From: Spirochaetia bacterium
Lineage (GTDB): Bacteria; Spirochaetota; Spirochaetia; CADAEX01
Direction: 5' to 3'
Assembly (NCBI GenBank): GCA_017535435.1
Contig: JAFXTY010000049.1
Span: forward strand, 1 to 62,137
DNA length: 62,137 bases
In this document: in pieces, positions 31,824 to 41,328 of the stretch
Position numbering within the stretch: position 1 is the stretch's first letter
Layout: every line of letters begins with the position of its first letter
Notes under the pieces: generated by a model
The model's input: the letters and a program-made list of their open reading frames with translations, nothing else
What the model was told of the DNA's origin: nothing
Database searches by the model: none
Program-made: the position numbers and the translations under genes

Positions 31824-33251
31824 CTACTTTGTCTTTCCTGTAAGGATGTATGAACCTTTCTTGTCCAGCACAATATCCTTCCATTCGCATCCAAGCTCTC
31901 TTGCCAGGATCTCGTGCACCTTAGGTCCGCAGAAGCCTCCCTGGCACCGGCCCATTCCAGGGCGGCAGCGCCGCTTTATGGCATCCAGTGTCACTGCAGG
32001 GATCGGGCGGTGGATCTCATCCACAATCTCCCCTTCTGTTATCCGCTCGCAGCGGCAGATGATCCGGCCGTAGCGCGGGTCTTTCTTTACAAGAGCAGCC
32101 TGCTCTGCAGGAGAAAGCTCCATGAAGACTGTCCGCTTTACAATGGGGTTGAACTCTTTCTTGGCCTCCAGCTTTATGCCGCAGTTCCTCACAATGTCCA
32201 CAACATAGAGGGCAATGGCAGGGGCTGCGGAAAGACCAGGGCTCTTGATGCCGGCCACATCGATGAACTTAGGAGCATCCTTGACTTCTCTGATGATGAA
32301 GTCCCCGGTGGAAGGCTCGGCCCGCATGCCTGCGAAGTTTCTGATGCAGTTTCTGGTGGTGATGGTAGGAACCAGCTTGGAGCAGCCCTGGCGCACTCTG
32401 TTAAGAGCCTCGTCGGTTGTTCCTGTGTCGTCCCTGTCCTGGTCCACGTCGGATGTAGGTCCCAGGATTACGTTGCCATGGACGGAGCGTGCCACCAGGA
32501 TACCTTTTCCATTCTTGTCAGGACATGGGAAGAGGACAGACTGGATCTTGTCGTTCTCGCTCTTGTCCAGCAGGAAGTACTGGCCGATCTTCGGTGTTAT
32601 GCTGAAGTCAGGGGATGCAACCATGTTATGGATGATGTCTGAGTATACGCCTGCTGCGTTGATGACGCACTTGGCCTCAACCGGGCCGCTGGCGCTGTTG
32701 ATCTTATATCCATCCTTAGTCTTGTCGATGGAGTCAACTTTGTAGTTCAGCTTATAGTCGGCTCCGTTCATCACAGCGTTCTCCATGAGGGCTGTGGTAA
32801 GGAGCATAGGGTCCACTACTCCGGCAGTAGGAGCATAAAGGGCAGCCTTAGCCTCGGGGCTTGCCGCAGGCTCCTTCTCAAGAAGCTTCTTCACATCCAC
32901 AATCTCAAGGCCTGGGATGCCGTTCTTCTTTCCGCGTTCCAGGAGCACCTTCAATGTCTCCACCTGCTCGTCGGTGAAGGCAACTACAAAAGAGCCGCAC
33001 CGGTTGAAGGGCACAGAAAGCTCCTTGCAGAGTTTATCAAACATCGGGTTGCCTTCGCTGTTAAGCTTGGCCATAAGTGTACCCGGCTCTGGATCGTATC
33101 CAGCATGTACTATAGAAGAGTTGGCTTTGGATGTTCCTGCGCAGACATCGTTTCCCTTGTCAACCACAATAAGCTTGAGCTGATATCTGGAAAGCTCTCT
33201 GGCAATGGCAGCACCTACAACACCAGCACCTATGATTGCTATGTCGTACAT
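31824..33251 (-). CDS. GlpA-like FAD-dependent glycerol-3-phosphate dehydrogenase
   Basis: A 475-residue DAO-family flavoprotein. FAD-binding IIGAGVVGAAIARELS is at residues 5-20; the body resembles GlpA and LhgO-type hydroxyacid oxidases. The C-terminal BFD-like [2Fe-2S] domain carries CRCE (about residue 407) and CRPGMGRCQGGFC. With the two downstream genes it forms the three-gene dehydrogenase operon seen in many anaerobes. Glycerol 3-phosphate is the expected substrate but is not certain. GGGGGAAC precedes the start. Confidence 0.87.
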   Translation of the reverse strand: MYDIAIIGAGVVGAAIARELSRYQLKLIVVDKGNDVCAGTSKANSSIVHAGYDPEPGTLMAKLNSEGNPMFDKLCKELSVPFNRCGSFVVAFTDEQVETLKVLLERGKKNGIPGLEIVDVKKLLEKEPAASPEAKAALYAPTAGVVDPMLLTTALMENAVMNGADYKLNYKVDSIDKTKDGYKINSASGPVEAKCVINAAGVYSDIIHNMVASPDFSITPKIGQYFLLDKSENDKIQSVLFPCPDKNGKGILVARSVHGNVILGPTSDVDQDRDDTGTTDEALNRVRQGCSKLVPTITTRNCIRNFAGMRAEPSTGDFIIREVKDAPKFIDVAGIKSPGLSAAPAIALYVVDIVRNCGIKLEAKKEFNPIVKRTVFMELSPAEQAALVKKDPRYGRIICRCERITEGEIVDEIHRPIPAVTLDAIKRRCRPGMGRCQGGFCGPKVHEILARELGCEWKDIVLDKKGSYILTGKTK

Positions 33252-33314
33252 AGTTCCCCCATTTTATTAGTCTATATAACCAATATATACCCTTTGGTGG
33301 AAAATAACTACTGG

Positions 33315-33343
33315 TTTACAGGTGGTTTTTTTGGGTTTATAGT
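33315..33343 (+). promoter_or_regulatory. Promoter giving a leaderless transcript of the EamA gene
   Basis: TTTACA (33315-33320), a 17-bp spacer, and TATAGT (33338-33343). The ATG at 33352 is only 8 bp after the -10 box. Confidence 0.65.
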
Positions 33344-33351
33344 AGTGATAG

Positions 33352-34227
33352 ATGAATCTGACCATCTTTGTCCTGACACTCATATCCGGCATCCTCAACG
33401 CGACATGGAACTTCTTCAGCAAGAAAAAGTCGGGGGATTATTCGGTCATGGTCACCGGACTAGCATTATCCCATCTTATAATACTGCCTGTGACTTTGGT
33501 CCTGATGGCCATTTATGGTCTTGATCCAAAGGCTATCCCGGTCATATTGCTATCAGGCTTATTTGCGGGGCTAAACACCCTGCTGCTGGTATTCATGTAC
33601 GAAAGCTCGGACATCTCCATGGCCTACCCTGTCACCCGGGGAACCGGCGTCATGTTCATCGCCATATTAAGCTCCATACTCCTGGGCGAGCATGTATCAC
33701 GCATGGCAATAGTGGGCATCTTCCTGGTGCTTCTGGGGGTATTCCTCTTTGCCCTCTCCCGGGGAAGAAGGCTTTCTGACATCTGGGAGAGCATAAAGAG
33801 GCAGAAGATCGCGTTCTTCAACGGACTTTCCATGGTGGGCTACAACCTAGTGGACAGGGTTGCAGTGCAGAGCATAAATCCCCTCTTCCTCTACAACTTG
33901 CGGGGTGTTGTGGCCATGAGCTTCGCCATCGGATTCCTTATGCTTAAGCGGGGTTACACCTTCAGCCATATGAGGGACACCTTCCGATGCGAATGGAAAT
34001 ATTCCTGCATAATAGGCTACGGCAGCTTCATCGGCTATACCATAATCCTCCTGATCTACTACCTGTTTGCCGAGGCCAAGGCCAGCTATGTCACCCCTAT
34101 CCGGGAGACCTCCATAGTCATAGGTGCAATCCTGGGATTCATCTTCCTTAAAGAGAAAGCCACCATAAACAAGATTGCTGGCATCCTCTCCATCGTACTT
34201 GGTGTAATTCTTATCAAAATCGGCTGA
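33352..34227 (+). CDS. EamA/DMT-superfamily transporter
   Basis: A 291-residue protein with ten predicted membrane helices in two EamA repeats; the first starts ISGILNATWNFFSKK, the second ends with IGAILGFIFLKEKATINKIAG, a typical EamA C-terminal pattern. Members export or import small metabolites such as amino acids or nucleotides, and the substrate cannot be told here. There is no ribosome-binding site in front; the promoter suggests a leaderless mRNA. Confidence 0.88.
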   Translation: MNLTIFVLTLISGILNATWNFFSKKKSGDYSVMVTGLALSHLIILPVTLVLMAIYGLDPKAIPVILLSGLFAGLNTLLLVFMYESSDISMAYPVTRGTGVMFIAILSSILLGEHVSRMAIVGIFLVLLGVFLFALSRGRRLSDIWESIKRQKIAFFNGLSMVGYNLVDRVAVQSINPLFLYNLRGVVAMSFAIGFLMLKRGYTFSHMRDTFRCEWKYSCIIGYGSFIGYTIILLIYYLFAEAKASYVTPIRETSIVIGAILGFIFLKEKATINKIAGILSIVLGVILIKIG

Positions 34228-34230
34228 CAT

Positions 34231-34298
34231 AAACATAACATAGTCCGAATAAAACAGTAATTTTCTCCTATCGGTTATAAAAATTGAAATCATATAAT
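34231..34298 (+). promoter_or_regulatory. Duplicated 40-bp activator site and -10 box, copy 1
   Basis: The 40-bp stretch at 34231-34270 (begins AAACATAACATAGTCCGAA) recurs at 36015-36054 with one mismatch. In both, exactly 22 bp separate it from TATAAT (34293-34298 here), and there is no -35 box. This fits a binding site for the AraC-type response regulator encoded at 45113-45838. Confidence 0.7.
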
Positions 34299-34317
34299 TT
34301 AATAAAGGAGATGGGGA

Positions 34318-35355
34318 ATGAAGATCTTCTTTTCTGCAGAATATGATGAAAAAGAACTGAAGCCTTTGTATGAGCTGGGAGATGTGGACAAACAGGGCTG
34401 GGCCCTGGGCCTTCCTAAATTCAGCGAAGATGAGCTTGTAGCCAAGACCATAGATGCAGATATCATTATAACAAGTTATGATGATATAACCAGAAAAGTC
34501 ATTGAGAGAGCCCCGAATCTGAAACTGATTGCCTGCACAAGGGCAACCCCGGTCAATGTTGATATGCAGGCGGCCAAGGAAAGAAACATCCCTGTCATTT
34601 ACACTCCTGGTAGAAATTCAGACTGTACTGCCGAGATGACAATAGGCCTTATGCTGGCAGTTGCCCGTAACATTCCCCAGACATACCGGGCTCTGAAGGA
34701 AGGCAGATATACTGCAGATCCTGAATTCCGCAAAGAAACACATGCAGGACTGAAGAAAGATGTAATATGGGACATGACTATGGATTCTCCCTATATGGTC
34801 TTCAAGGGGACACAGCTTAAGGGAAAGACCCTGGGCATCCTTGGATATGGCAGCATTGGCCGTCGCGTAGGTAAAATTGCCCGTGCCATAGGTATGGAAC
34901 TTCTTATCTACGACCCTTATGTAGGGGAAATAGATGTGGAGGAGTTCGGTGTACGGAAGGCAGAAAGTGTCGCTGATCTTATGAAAGAATCTGATTTTGT
35001 CACCTGTCATCTGAAGGTCACACCTGAAACTACAGGCATTGTAAGCAGGGAGATGATCTCTCTTATGAAACCGACTGCATATTTCATAAATGCATCAAGA
35101 GGCGCAGTTATTGACGAGGAAGCACTTATAGATGCACTTCGTGAGAAAAAAATACGCGGTGCCGCCTTTGATGTATATTCAAGCGAACCTATACGCAGCA
35201 ACCATCCCTATATAACGGAACTGGACAATGTTGTCATTACACCCCACATCGCCGGAGCAACCGATGATGTCCTGGTAAATCACACCAGGATGATTGTCGC
35301 AGATATAAAACGTTTCCTGAAAGGGGAACACATGCTGTATCAGTATCGCTATTGA
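34318..35355 (+). CDS. D-isomer-specific 2-hydroxyacid dehydrogenase
   Basis: A 345-residue NAD-dependent dehydrogenase. The NAD-binding LGILGYGSIGRRVG is near residue 177; the catalytic Arg is in NASRGAVID, the Glu in the SSEPI region and the His in TPHIAGATD. Such enzymes reduce 2-keto acids or oxidise 2-hydroxyacids. It is followed after 10 bp by a class II aldolase in the same unit, downstream of the shared 40-bp site, suggesting a role in a sugar-acid or tetronate-type pathway. The ribosome-binding site GGAG lies 8 nt before the ATG. Confidence 0.9.
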   Translation: MKIFFSAEYDEKELKPLYELGDVDKQGWALGLPKFSEDELVAKTIDADIIITSYDDITRKVIERAPNLKLIACTRATPVNVDMQAAKERNIPVIYTPGRNSDCTAEMTIGLMLAVARNIPQTYRALKEGRYTADPEFRKETHAGLKKDVIWDMTMDSPYMVFKGTQLKGKTLGILGYGSIGRRVGKIARAIGMELLIYDPYVGEIDVEEFGVRKAESVADLMKESDFVTCHLKVTPETTGIVSREMISLMKPTAYFINASRGAVIDEEALIDALREKKIRGAAFDVYSSEPIRSNHPYITELDNVVITPHIAGATDDVLVNHTRMIVADIKRFLKGEHMLYQYRY

Positions 35356-35365
35356 GGAAAAGAAG

Positions 35366-36022
35366 ATGAACAGAGAAAAAGCAAAGCTGGCACAGGCAGA
35401 AGTCTATAAAACCGCATTGGATATGTACAGCAGCGGCCTGGTCTCTGGCACCTGGGGGAATATCTCTGCCAGAATAGATGAGACATTCATGGTGATCACT
35501 CCGTCGGGAATGGCCTATGAGAGTCTTAGCCCGGATCTGATGGTCGTAGTGAATATGGATACACTGAAGTACGAGGGATCCCTTAAACCTTCTATCGAGG
35601 CAATTGTTCATGCTGATATCTATAAGAATCGGCCCGAAGTGAATGGTATCGTGCATACCCATTCCACATATGCCCTGACAGTGGCAACCGCCAGAAAAGA
35701 AATTCCACCTATCTGCGAGGATCAGGTGCAGATTCTGGGAGGCTCCATACGGGTGGCAGACTATGCCATGCCGGGAACAAAGGAGATGGCGCTTGCCTGT
35801 TTGAAAGCGCTGGACGGCAGGCAGGGAGCCCTGATTGCCAATCATGGGGCTATAAGCTGCGATGTCTCGCTGGCAAAGGCTTTTATCGGATCCCAGATTA
35901 TTGAGAAGACTGCAATGGTCTATATAAATTCTATGGCTATCGGCGGGCCTGTCGAGATATCCCAGAAAGATGTGGCCTTTTTTTCAGATTTCTTCCGTAA
36001 TAAATACGGACAAAAAACATAA
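35366..36022 (+). CDS. Class II aldolase/adducin family protein
   Basis: A 218-residue zinc aldolase or epimerase related to L-fuculose-1-phosphate aldolase, L-ribulose-5-phosphate 4-epimerase and OtnC-type decarboxylases. The zinc ligands are in VHTHST (His residues near 92-94) and NHGA; the catalytic acid lies in SIEAIVHA. Together with the preceding dehydrogenase it probably cleaves or decarboxylates a phosphorylated sugar acid. The last codons overlap the second copy of the 40-bp site. Confidence 0.88.
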   Translation: MNREKAKLAQAEVYKTALDMYSSGLVSGTWGNISARIDETFMVITPSGMAYESLSPDLMVVVNMDTLKYEGSLKPSIEAIVHADIYKNRPEVNGIVHTHSTYALTVATARKEIPPICEDQVQILGGSIRVADYAMPGTKEMALACLKALDGRQGALIANHGAISCDVSLAKAFIGSQIIEKTAMVYINSMAIGGPVEISQKDVAFFSDFFRNKYGQKT

Positions 36023-36082
36023 CATAGTCCGAACAAAACAGTAATTTTCTCCTAACCCCTCCTCTTTTCCCTGCCATATAAT
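36015..36082 (+). promoter_or_regulatory. Duplicated 40-bp activator site and -10 box, copy 2
   Basis: 36015-36054 equals 34231-34270 with one mismatch (C for T at 36034). TATAAT (36077-36082) follows after exactly 22 bp. It drives the ABC transporter unit starting at 36103. Confidence 0.7.
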
Positions 36083-36102
36083 TTCAGCAAAAGGAGATGA
36101 AA

Positions 36103-38148
36103 ATGAAGAAACTAACATTTACCTGTTTGATGCTTTTCATAGCATTGAGCCTGTTTGCCGGCGGTAAAGGCGAAAAGGCCTCAGGCAGCGCAAGTAAAGC
36201 TTCTAAATCCAACAGCAGCGCTCCTACAATCGCAGACATGAAGGGAATACCTGAAGGAAAATACAAAGGACAGTATGACCTTGCAGAGTATGAAAAACTG
36301 AGCGGCAAAAAGCTTGAGTTCAAGCAGAACCCGATCTTTGACAACGCTGGACTTCCACCGGTAGCAGACAGACTGCCAAAGGACGTTCTTGTTCTTCCTC
36401 CATACAATGATATCGGAAAATATGGCGGAACATACAGAGCTATGTCCAGAGGACCTGAGTCTGGAACATCAGAAGTTCTTTCCATACGCCATGTAAACCT
36501 GGTAAGGATGACAGATGACCTTAAGGCTATTGTTCCAGATATTGCAAAAGATTATGAATGGAACAGCGACTTCACAGAGCTTACATTCCATCTGAGAGAA
36601 GGACACAAGTGGTCTGACGGTGAGCCTTTCACAACAGAAGATATCCGCTTCTGGTGGGAAGACATCAAACTTAACAAAGAGCTTACAGGAAAAGTAAACA
36701 GCTTGTTCAGATTCGGCGGAGAGCCTATGAAGGTTACAGTTGTAGACAAATACACTGTAAAGTTCGGATTCAGCGTACCAGCTCCTGGATTCCTGCTCAT
36801 GCTTGCAAGCTACTACTGCCAGCCATTCCAGCCAAAGCATGTTCTTATGAAATATCATAAGAAATACAATCCAGATGTAGACAAACTGGCCGCTTCCTTA
36901 GGATTCGAGAACTGGGTAATGCTTTTCGGCGTTTATTATAACGACTGGAAAGACTGTGTTCATTGCCTGTCCGGCAAGCTCCCTGTTGCTGTACCGACAC
37001 TGGAATCCCATGTTCTGGTTGAGGAGACAACAGAGCACAGACTGTTCAAAGCCAACCCATTCTATCATATTGTAGATACAGCAGGAAACCAGCTTCCATA
37101 CACCAATGAGATTGATGAAGTATTCCACGAGGATCAGGAAATCATGACCCTTAAGGTATTGAACGGCGAAGTTGACCGCAAGAACCAGGGTATGAGCCTG
37201 CAGCAGTACACTGCTCTTAAAGAGAATGAATCAAAGGGACTGTATAAGGTTAAGCTTATCCAGAACGGCCTGACATCTGCAAAAACATTTGCTCTCAACC
37301 CGACCCACAAGGATCCAGTTCTCAGAGAGCTCTTCAACAATATCAAGTTCAAGCAGGCATTGTCACTGGCTCTGAACAGAGATGAGATCAACGAGATTGT
37401 TTACCTTGGAATCGGTACTCCAGCACAGTACACACCAGGTAACCCATTGACCTGTTCCTTCATCACACCAGAGATGACCAAATATATGGCAGAGTACAAT
37501 CCAGAGAAGTCAAAGGCTCTCCTGGATGAGATCGGCCTCAAGACTGGCAAGGACGGTTTCCGCCTGCGCCCAGATGGCAAGCCTCTGGTAATCTATGCAA
37601 CATTCACAACTCAGGGCTCACCTGCAATCATGGTTGAGATGCTTAAAGAGTATTGGGATGCTATCGGTGTAAGAACAGAGATCAAGGAAGTAAACACTGA
37701 CCTGTATAAGCAGCTTCTGGCTAACAATGACCATGATATCGGAATATTCTCTCCTACAACAACTGAGATTTCAAGTTTCTACAACAGAGAGTATTCTCCA
37801 TTCATTCCTGAGTTCGGAGACTCATTCGGCTGCGGAGTTGAATGGCTGAATTGGTACAATACCAACGGAAAGGAAGGCATGGAGCCACCTAAGGATGTAA
37901 AGAAACTCTTTAACCTGTATGAGAAGTTCCTGACAACTGAGTTCGGTACTCCGGAATATTACAAACTGGCTGGACAGATGTCAGAAATTGTAGTTAAGAA
38001 CCTGTTCCTGATCGGTACAGTTTATGACCTCAAGGGACCAATAGTAGTTGGATCCAGACTTAAGAACGCAATCGATCCTGCTATGAAGGGATACACATAC
38101 TACTACGAATATTCAATAAAACCATGTCAGTGGTACCTTGAACAGTAA
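36103..38148 (+). CDS. ABC transporter substrate-binding protein, family 5
   Basis: A 681-residue family 5 periplasmic binding protein. The start at 36103 is 6 nt after AAGGAG; an ATG at 36097 would touch that site. The signal peptide ends in LFAGG and the protein has no lipobox Cys. The family signature is in the WSDGEPFTTEDIRFWWE segment and IKFKQALSLALNRDEI. At this size, and next to isomerases and an aldolase, an oligosaccharide or sugar-derived ligand is more likely than a peptide. First gene of the importer operon. Confidence 0.9.
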   Translation: MKKLTFTCLMLFIALSLFAGGKGEKASGSASKASKSNSSAPTIADMKGIPEGKYKGQYDLAEYEKLSGKKLEFKQNPIFDNAGLPPVADRLPKDVLVLPPYNDIGKYGGTYRAMSRGPESGTSEVLSIRHVNLVRMTDDLKAIVPDIAKDYEWNSDFTELTFHLREGHKWSDGEPFTTEDIRFWWEDIKLNKELTGKVNSLFRFGGEPMKVTVVDKYTVKFGFSVPAPGFLLMLASYYCQPFQPKHVLMKYHKKYNPDVDKLAASLGFENWVMLFGVYYNDWKDCVHCLSGKLPVAVPTLESHVLVEETTEHRLFKANPFYHIVDTAGNQLPYTNEIDEVFHEDQEIMTLKVLNGEVDRKNQGMSLQQYTALKENESKGLYKVKLIQNGLTSAKTFALNPTHKDPVLRELFNNIKFKQALSLALNRDEINEIVYLGIGTPAQYTPGNPLTCSFITPEMTKYMAEYNPEKSKALLDEIGLKTGKDGFRLRPDGKPLVIYATFTTQGSPAIMVEMLKEYWDAIGVRTEIKEVNTDLYKQLLANNDHDIGIFSPTTTEISSFYNREYSPFIPEFGDSFGCGVEWLNWYNTNGKEGMEPPKDVKKLFNLYEKFLTTEFGTPEYYKLAGQMSEIVVKNLFLIGTVYDLKGPIVVGSRLKNAIDPAMKGYTYYYEYSIKPCQWYLEQ

Positions 38149-38157
38149 TTATCTTCC

Positions 38158-38189
38158 GCTGCACTGCCCACCGGCAGTGCAGCCTTTTT
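38158..38189 (+). terminator. Intra-operon terminator/attenuator
   Basis: An 11-bp perfect stem GCTGCACTGCC (38158-38168) / GGCAGTGCAGC (38173-38183) and a CTTTTT tail lie between the binding-protein gene and the first permease gene. Partial termination here would give more binding protein than permease. Confidence 0.85.
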
Positions 38190-38202
38190 AATGGAGATAT
38201 TG

Positions 38203-39198
38203 ATGGTAAATTTCATTCTTAAAAAACTTTTATCGACATTAATCACAATATTCTTTGTTTCCATAGTTGTATTTATAATAATAGAGTTACCCCCAGGAGA
38301 CTTTACAGACAGTTTTGCGGCAGGACGGTCAGATCAAGGCGAAGTGGTCTCTAAGGCTGAAATAGAGAACATGAGAGCACTATATGGATTGGACCGGCCG
38401 GTACATGAACGATATTTCAAATGGATATGGGGCATAGTAAGCCGCGGAGACTTTGGAATATCTTTCAGGTATAAAAGCCCGGTTCTGTTTGTGATCGGTG
38501 AAAGAATATCCTTTACAACTTATCTTGCTCTCCTGACCATGCTTTTTACATATCTGATAGCCATACCTATAGGAATCTATTCTGCCATGCGGCAGTATAC
38601 TTTAGGAGATTATTTCTTCACATTCGCCGGATATCTTGGACTTTCTATTCCATCTTTCCTGCTGGCATTGCTTCTCCTATACTTCAGCACAAAGTATACC
38701 CATACCACTGTAGGTGGCCTCTTCTCGCCGGAATTCAAGAATGCGGCCTGGAGCATGGCAAAGGTAGTGGACATGCTCAAGCATATCTGGGTTGCTGCTG
38801 TAGTTCTGGCTGTGGCAGGAACTGCAAAGGTAATAAGAACCTTGCGCGCCACACTGCTGGATGAGAAAAGCAAGCTGTATGTGACAGCTGCTAAGGCCAG
38901 AGGTGTATCGGGAAATGCCCTGATTATGAAATACCCTGTCAGAGCTGCAATGAACCCCATTGCCAGTACCCTTGGCTGGGAACTTTCATATGTAATTTCC
39001 GGTTCCCCTATTGTAGCAGTTGTCCTCTCTATCCCAGACATGGGACCGCTATATCTTACAGCTCTCTTAAGCCAGGACATGTACCTTGCAGGAACGCTGC
39101 TTATCTTTATGAGCCTGATGACAATTATCGGAACCTTTGTTTCTGATATCCTTCTTGCCATCTTGGATCCAAGAATCAGACTGGGGATAAAGATATGA
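38203..39198 (+). CDS. ABC transporter permease, DppB-like
   Basis: A 331-residue inner-membrane permease. The start at 38203 is 4 nt after GGAGAT. Six helices are visible; the N-terminal LLSTLITIFFVSIVVFIIIEL and the binding-protein-dependent transport motif (RTLRATLLDEKSKLYVTAAKARGVSGNALIMKYP region), including the EAA-like AAKARG, are typical of DppB. It overlaps the next permease gene by 4 bp. Confidence 0.93.
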   Translation: MVNFILKKLLSTLITIFFVSIVVFIIIELPPGDFTDSFAAGRSDQGEVVSKAEIENMRALYGLDRPVHERYFKWIWGIVSRGDFGISFRYKSPVLFVIGERISFTTYLALLTMLFTYLIAIPIGIYSAMRQYTLGDYFFTFAGYLGLSIPSFLLALLLLYFSTKYTHTTVGGLFSPEFKNAAWSMAKVVDMLKHIWVAAVVLAVAGTAKVIRTLRATLLDEKSKLYVTAAKARGVSGNALIMKYPVRAAMNPIASTLGWELSYVISGSPIVAVVLSIPDMGPLYLTALLSQDMYLAGTLLIFMSLMTIIGTFVSDILLAILDPRIRLGIKI

Positions 39199-40310
39199 AG
39201 ATACAAGACGATAATTCAAAAATCAAATATTATACCGCGTCCCAATGGCAGCTCATCTGGTGGAGATTCCGCAAACACAGACTTTCAATCGTCGGAATAA
39301 CAATTCTTTCTATATTCCTCATATTTGCCCTGTTCCCTGAATTCTTTGCCCCCTATGGCCCCACCCAGAGAAATGGGGAAAATGTATTCTGCCCTCCTTC
39401 AAAAGTAGTATTCAAAAACGAAGATGGAAAATTCTCTCCTGTTCCACATGTCTATGGCTTCAAAAGAGAAAGGAACAAGGAAACCCTCAAGATGGAATAT
39501 GTGGTTGATGAGACCAATATGCAGCCGCTTAAATTCTTTGTGAAAGGGGAAAAGTATAAGCTTTTCGGAATCCTGCCAGGTTCCATTCATATCTATGGTG
39601 TGGAGAAAGGATTTGTCCACCTGTGGGGAACTGATAACATGGCCAGGGATGTTTTCTCCCGTACTATATTTGCCACCAGGAGTTCTCTCTCCATCGGTGT
39701 CCTGGGTCTTTTCATCGCATTTGTAATTGGCCTTGTCATAGGTGGTATTTCGGGCTACTTCGGAGGATGGGTAGATAACTTCATCCAGCGCCTGACCGAA
39801 TTCATACGTTCTATTCCTACCTATCCGCTGTGGATGGGTGTTGCGGCCGCCATGCCCAAGGAATGGAGCCCCAAGACAGTTTACTTCATGATGACCATAA
39901 TCCTGGGATTTATCGGCTGGACCACCCTGGCCCGCCGTATAAGAAGCCAGATCATATCTATCCGGGAAGCAGACTTCATAATAGCTGCAAAGCTGTGTGG
40001 AGCCAGTGACATGCGCATTATATTCAAGCATATGATACCTACTTTCATAAGCTATATCATAGTTGACCTGACTATATCGTTCCCTAACATGATATTGAGC
40101 GAGACCTCCCTGAGCTTCCTGGGCTTGGGCCTCAGACCGCCGGTGACCAGCTGGGGAGTTCTGCTTAAGGCGGCACAGAATATAGATACTATAATGAGCA
40201 GCCCATGGATGCTTATTCCTTCTATCTTTGTAATACTTGCAGTTCTCTCATTCAGCTTTGTAGGCGACGGACTCAGAGATGCTGCCGACCCTTATTCAGA
40301 AAAGTCTTGA
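39195..40310 (+). CDS. ABC transporter permease, DppC-like
   Basis: A 371-residue permease with an N-terminal helix (RLSIVGITILSIFLIFALF), a long extracytoplasmic insertion of about 80 residues with DGKFSPVPHVYGF, and the C-terminal five-helix core with the EAA motif AAKLCGASDMRIIFKHM. Permeases with such an insertion often belong to sugar-type importers. The long insert could contact the binding protein. Confidence 0.92.
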   Translation: MKIQDDNSKIKYYTASQWQLIWWRFRKHRLSIVGITILSIFLIFALFPEFFAPYGPTQRNGENVFCPPSKVVFKNEDGKFSPVPHVYGFKRERNKETLKMEYVVDETNMQPLKFFVKGEKYKLFGILPGSIHIYGVEKGFVHLWGTDNMARDVFSRTIFATRSSLSIGVLGLFIAFVIGLVIGGISGYFGGWVDNFIQRLTEFIRSIPTYPLWMGVAAAMPKEWSPKTVYFMMTIILGFIGWTTLARRIRSQIISIREADFIIAAKLCGASDMRIIFKHMIPTFISYIIVDLTISFPNMILSETSLSFLGLGLRPPVTSWGVLLKAAQNIDTIMSSPWMLIPSIFVILAVLSFSFVGDGLRDAADPYSEKS

Positions 40311-40318
40311 GGTGAATT

Positions 40319-41326
40319 ATGGATGAAAAAACACTGCTTGAAGTAAAAGATTTATCAGTATATTTCAACCTTAGGGAAGGTGTATTGAAGGCTGTCGATG
40401 GAGTAAGCTTCAACGTTGACAGAAATTCGACTGTGGGAATTGTAGGAGAAAGCGGATCCGGGAAAAGTGTGACAGCCCAGGCCTTCATGCGAATTCTGCC
40501 CGAGACAGCAGAGATAAAGACCGGTGAGATCAACTATTATAAAGATCCTGACAATCCTATAAAAATTCATGCTCTTCCCGACAGAAGCCCTATCCTAAGC
40601 AATATCAGAGGCAAAGAGATAAGCATGATATTCCAAGAGCCTATGAGCGCCTTCTCGCCGCTCCACACCATAGGACATCAGATGATCGAATGCCTTATGC
40701 TCCACACCCCCATGACAAAGCAGGAGGCCCGAGAGCGGTCGATAGAGATGCTGGCAAAGGTGGGAATATCGAATCCGGATAAGCGTATAGACCAGTACTC
40801 CTTTGAGCTGTCCGGCGGTATGCGGCAGAGAGCCATGATCGCAATTGCCCTCTCCACAAATCCTTCCATAGTCATAGCTGATGAGCCCACCACATCCTTG
40901 GACGTGACAATACAGGCACAGATACTTAAGCTTATGAAGGATATGCAGGAAGAGTTCAACATGAGCATCATCTTCATAACCCATAACCTGGGTGTAATTG
41001 CCCAGATGGCAGATATGATACAGGTTATGTACCTGGGCAAGATAATGGAAGCCGGAACTGCCGAGGAGATTTTCTACGAGCCCCGGCATCCTTATACCAT
41101 CAACCTGCTCAAGGCTATACCGAAGATAGGAAGCCATGTGAACAGCAGACTGGAAGCAATACCAGGCCAGATACCTGGTCCGTTTGATGTCCAGAAAGGG
41201 TGCAAGTTCTGCACCAGGTGCCCTTCGATGATAAAAGGACTGTGCGACCTCAGGACCCCTGATATCAAAAAGTACTCAGACACACACAGCGTATACTGCT
41301 GGAGATGCCTTGAACAGGAGAAATAG
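40319..41326 (+). CDS. ABC transporter ATP-binding protein, DppD-like
   Basis: A 335-residue ATPase. Walker A GESGSGKS, signature LSGGMRQR, and Walker B VIADEPTTSLD are present. The C-terminal oligopeptide-transport domain has a Cys cluster, GCKFCTRCPSMIKGLCDL, with four Cys in the pattern known from DppD/OppD, where a cluster or zinc may bind. It is 8 bp after the permease gene. Confidence 0.94.
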   Translation: MDEKTLLEVKDLSVYFNLREGVLKAVDGVSFNVDRNSTVGIVGESGSGKSVTAQAFMRILPETAEIKTGEINYYKDPDNPIKIHALPDRSPILSNIRGKEISMIFQEPMSAFSPLHTIGHQMIECLMLHTPMTKQEARERSIEMLAKVGISNPDKRIDQYSFELSGGMRQRAMIAIALSTNPSIVIADEPTTSLDVTIQAQILKLMKDMQEEFNMSIIFITHNLGVIAQMADMIQVMYLGKIMEAGTAEEIFYEPRHPYTINLLKAIPKIGSHVNSRLEAIPGQIPGPFDVQKGCKFCTRCPSMIKGLCDLRTPDIKKYSDTHSVYCWRCLEQEK

Positions 41327-41328
41327 AT

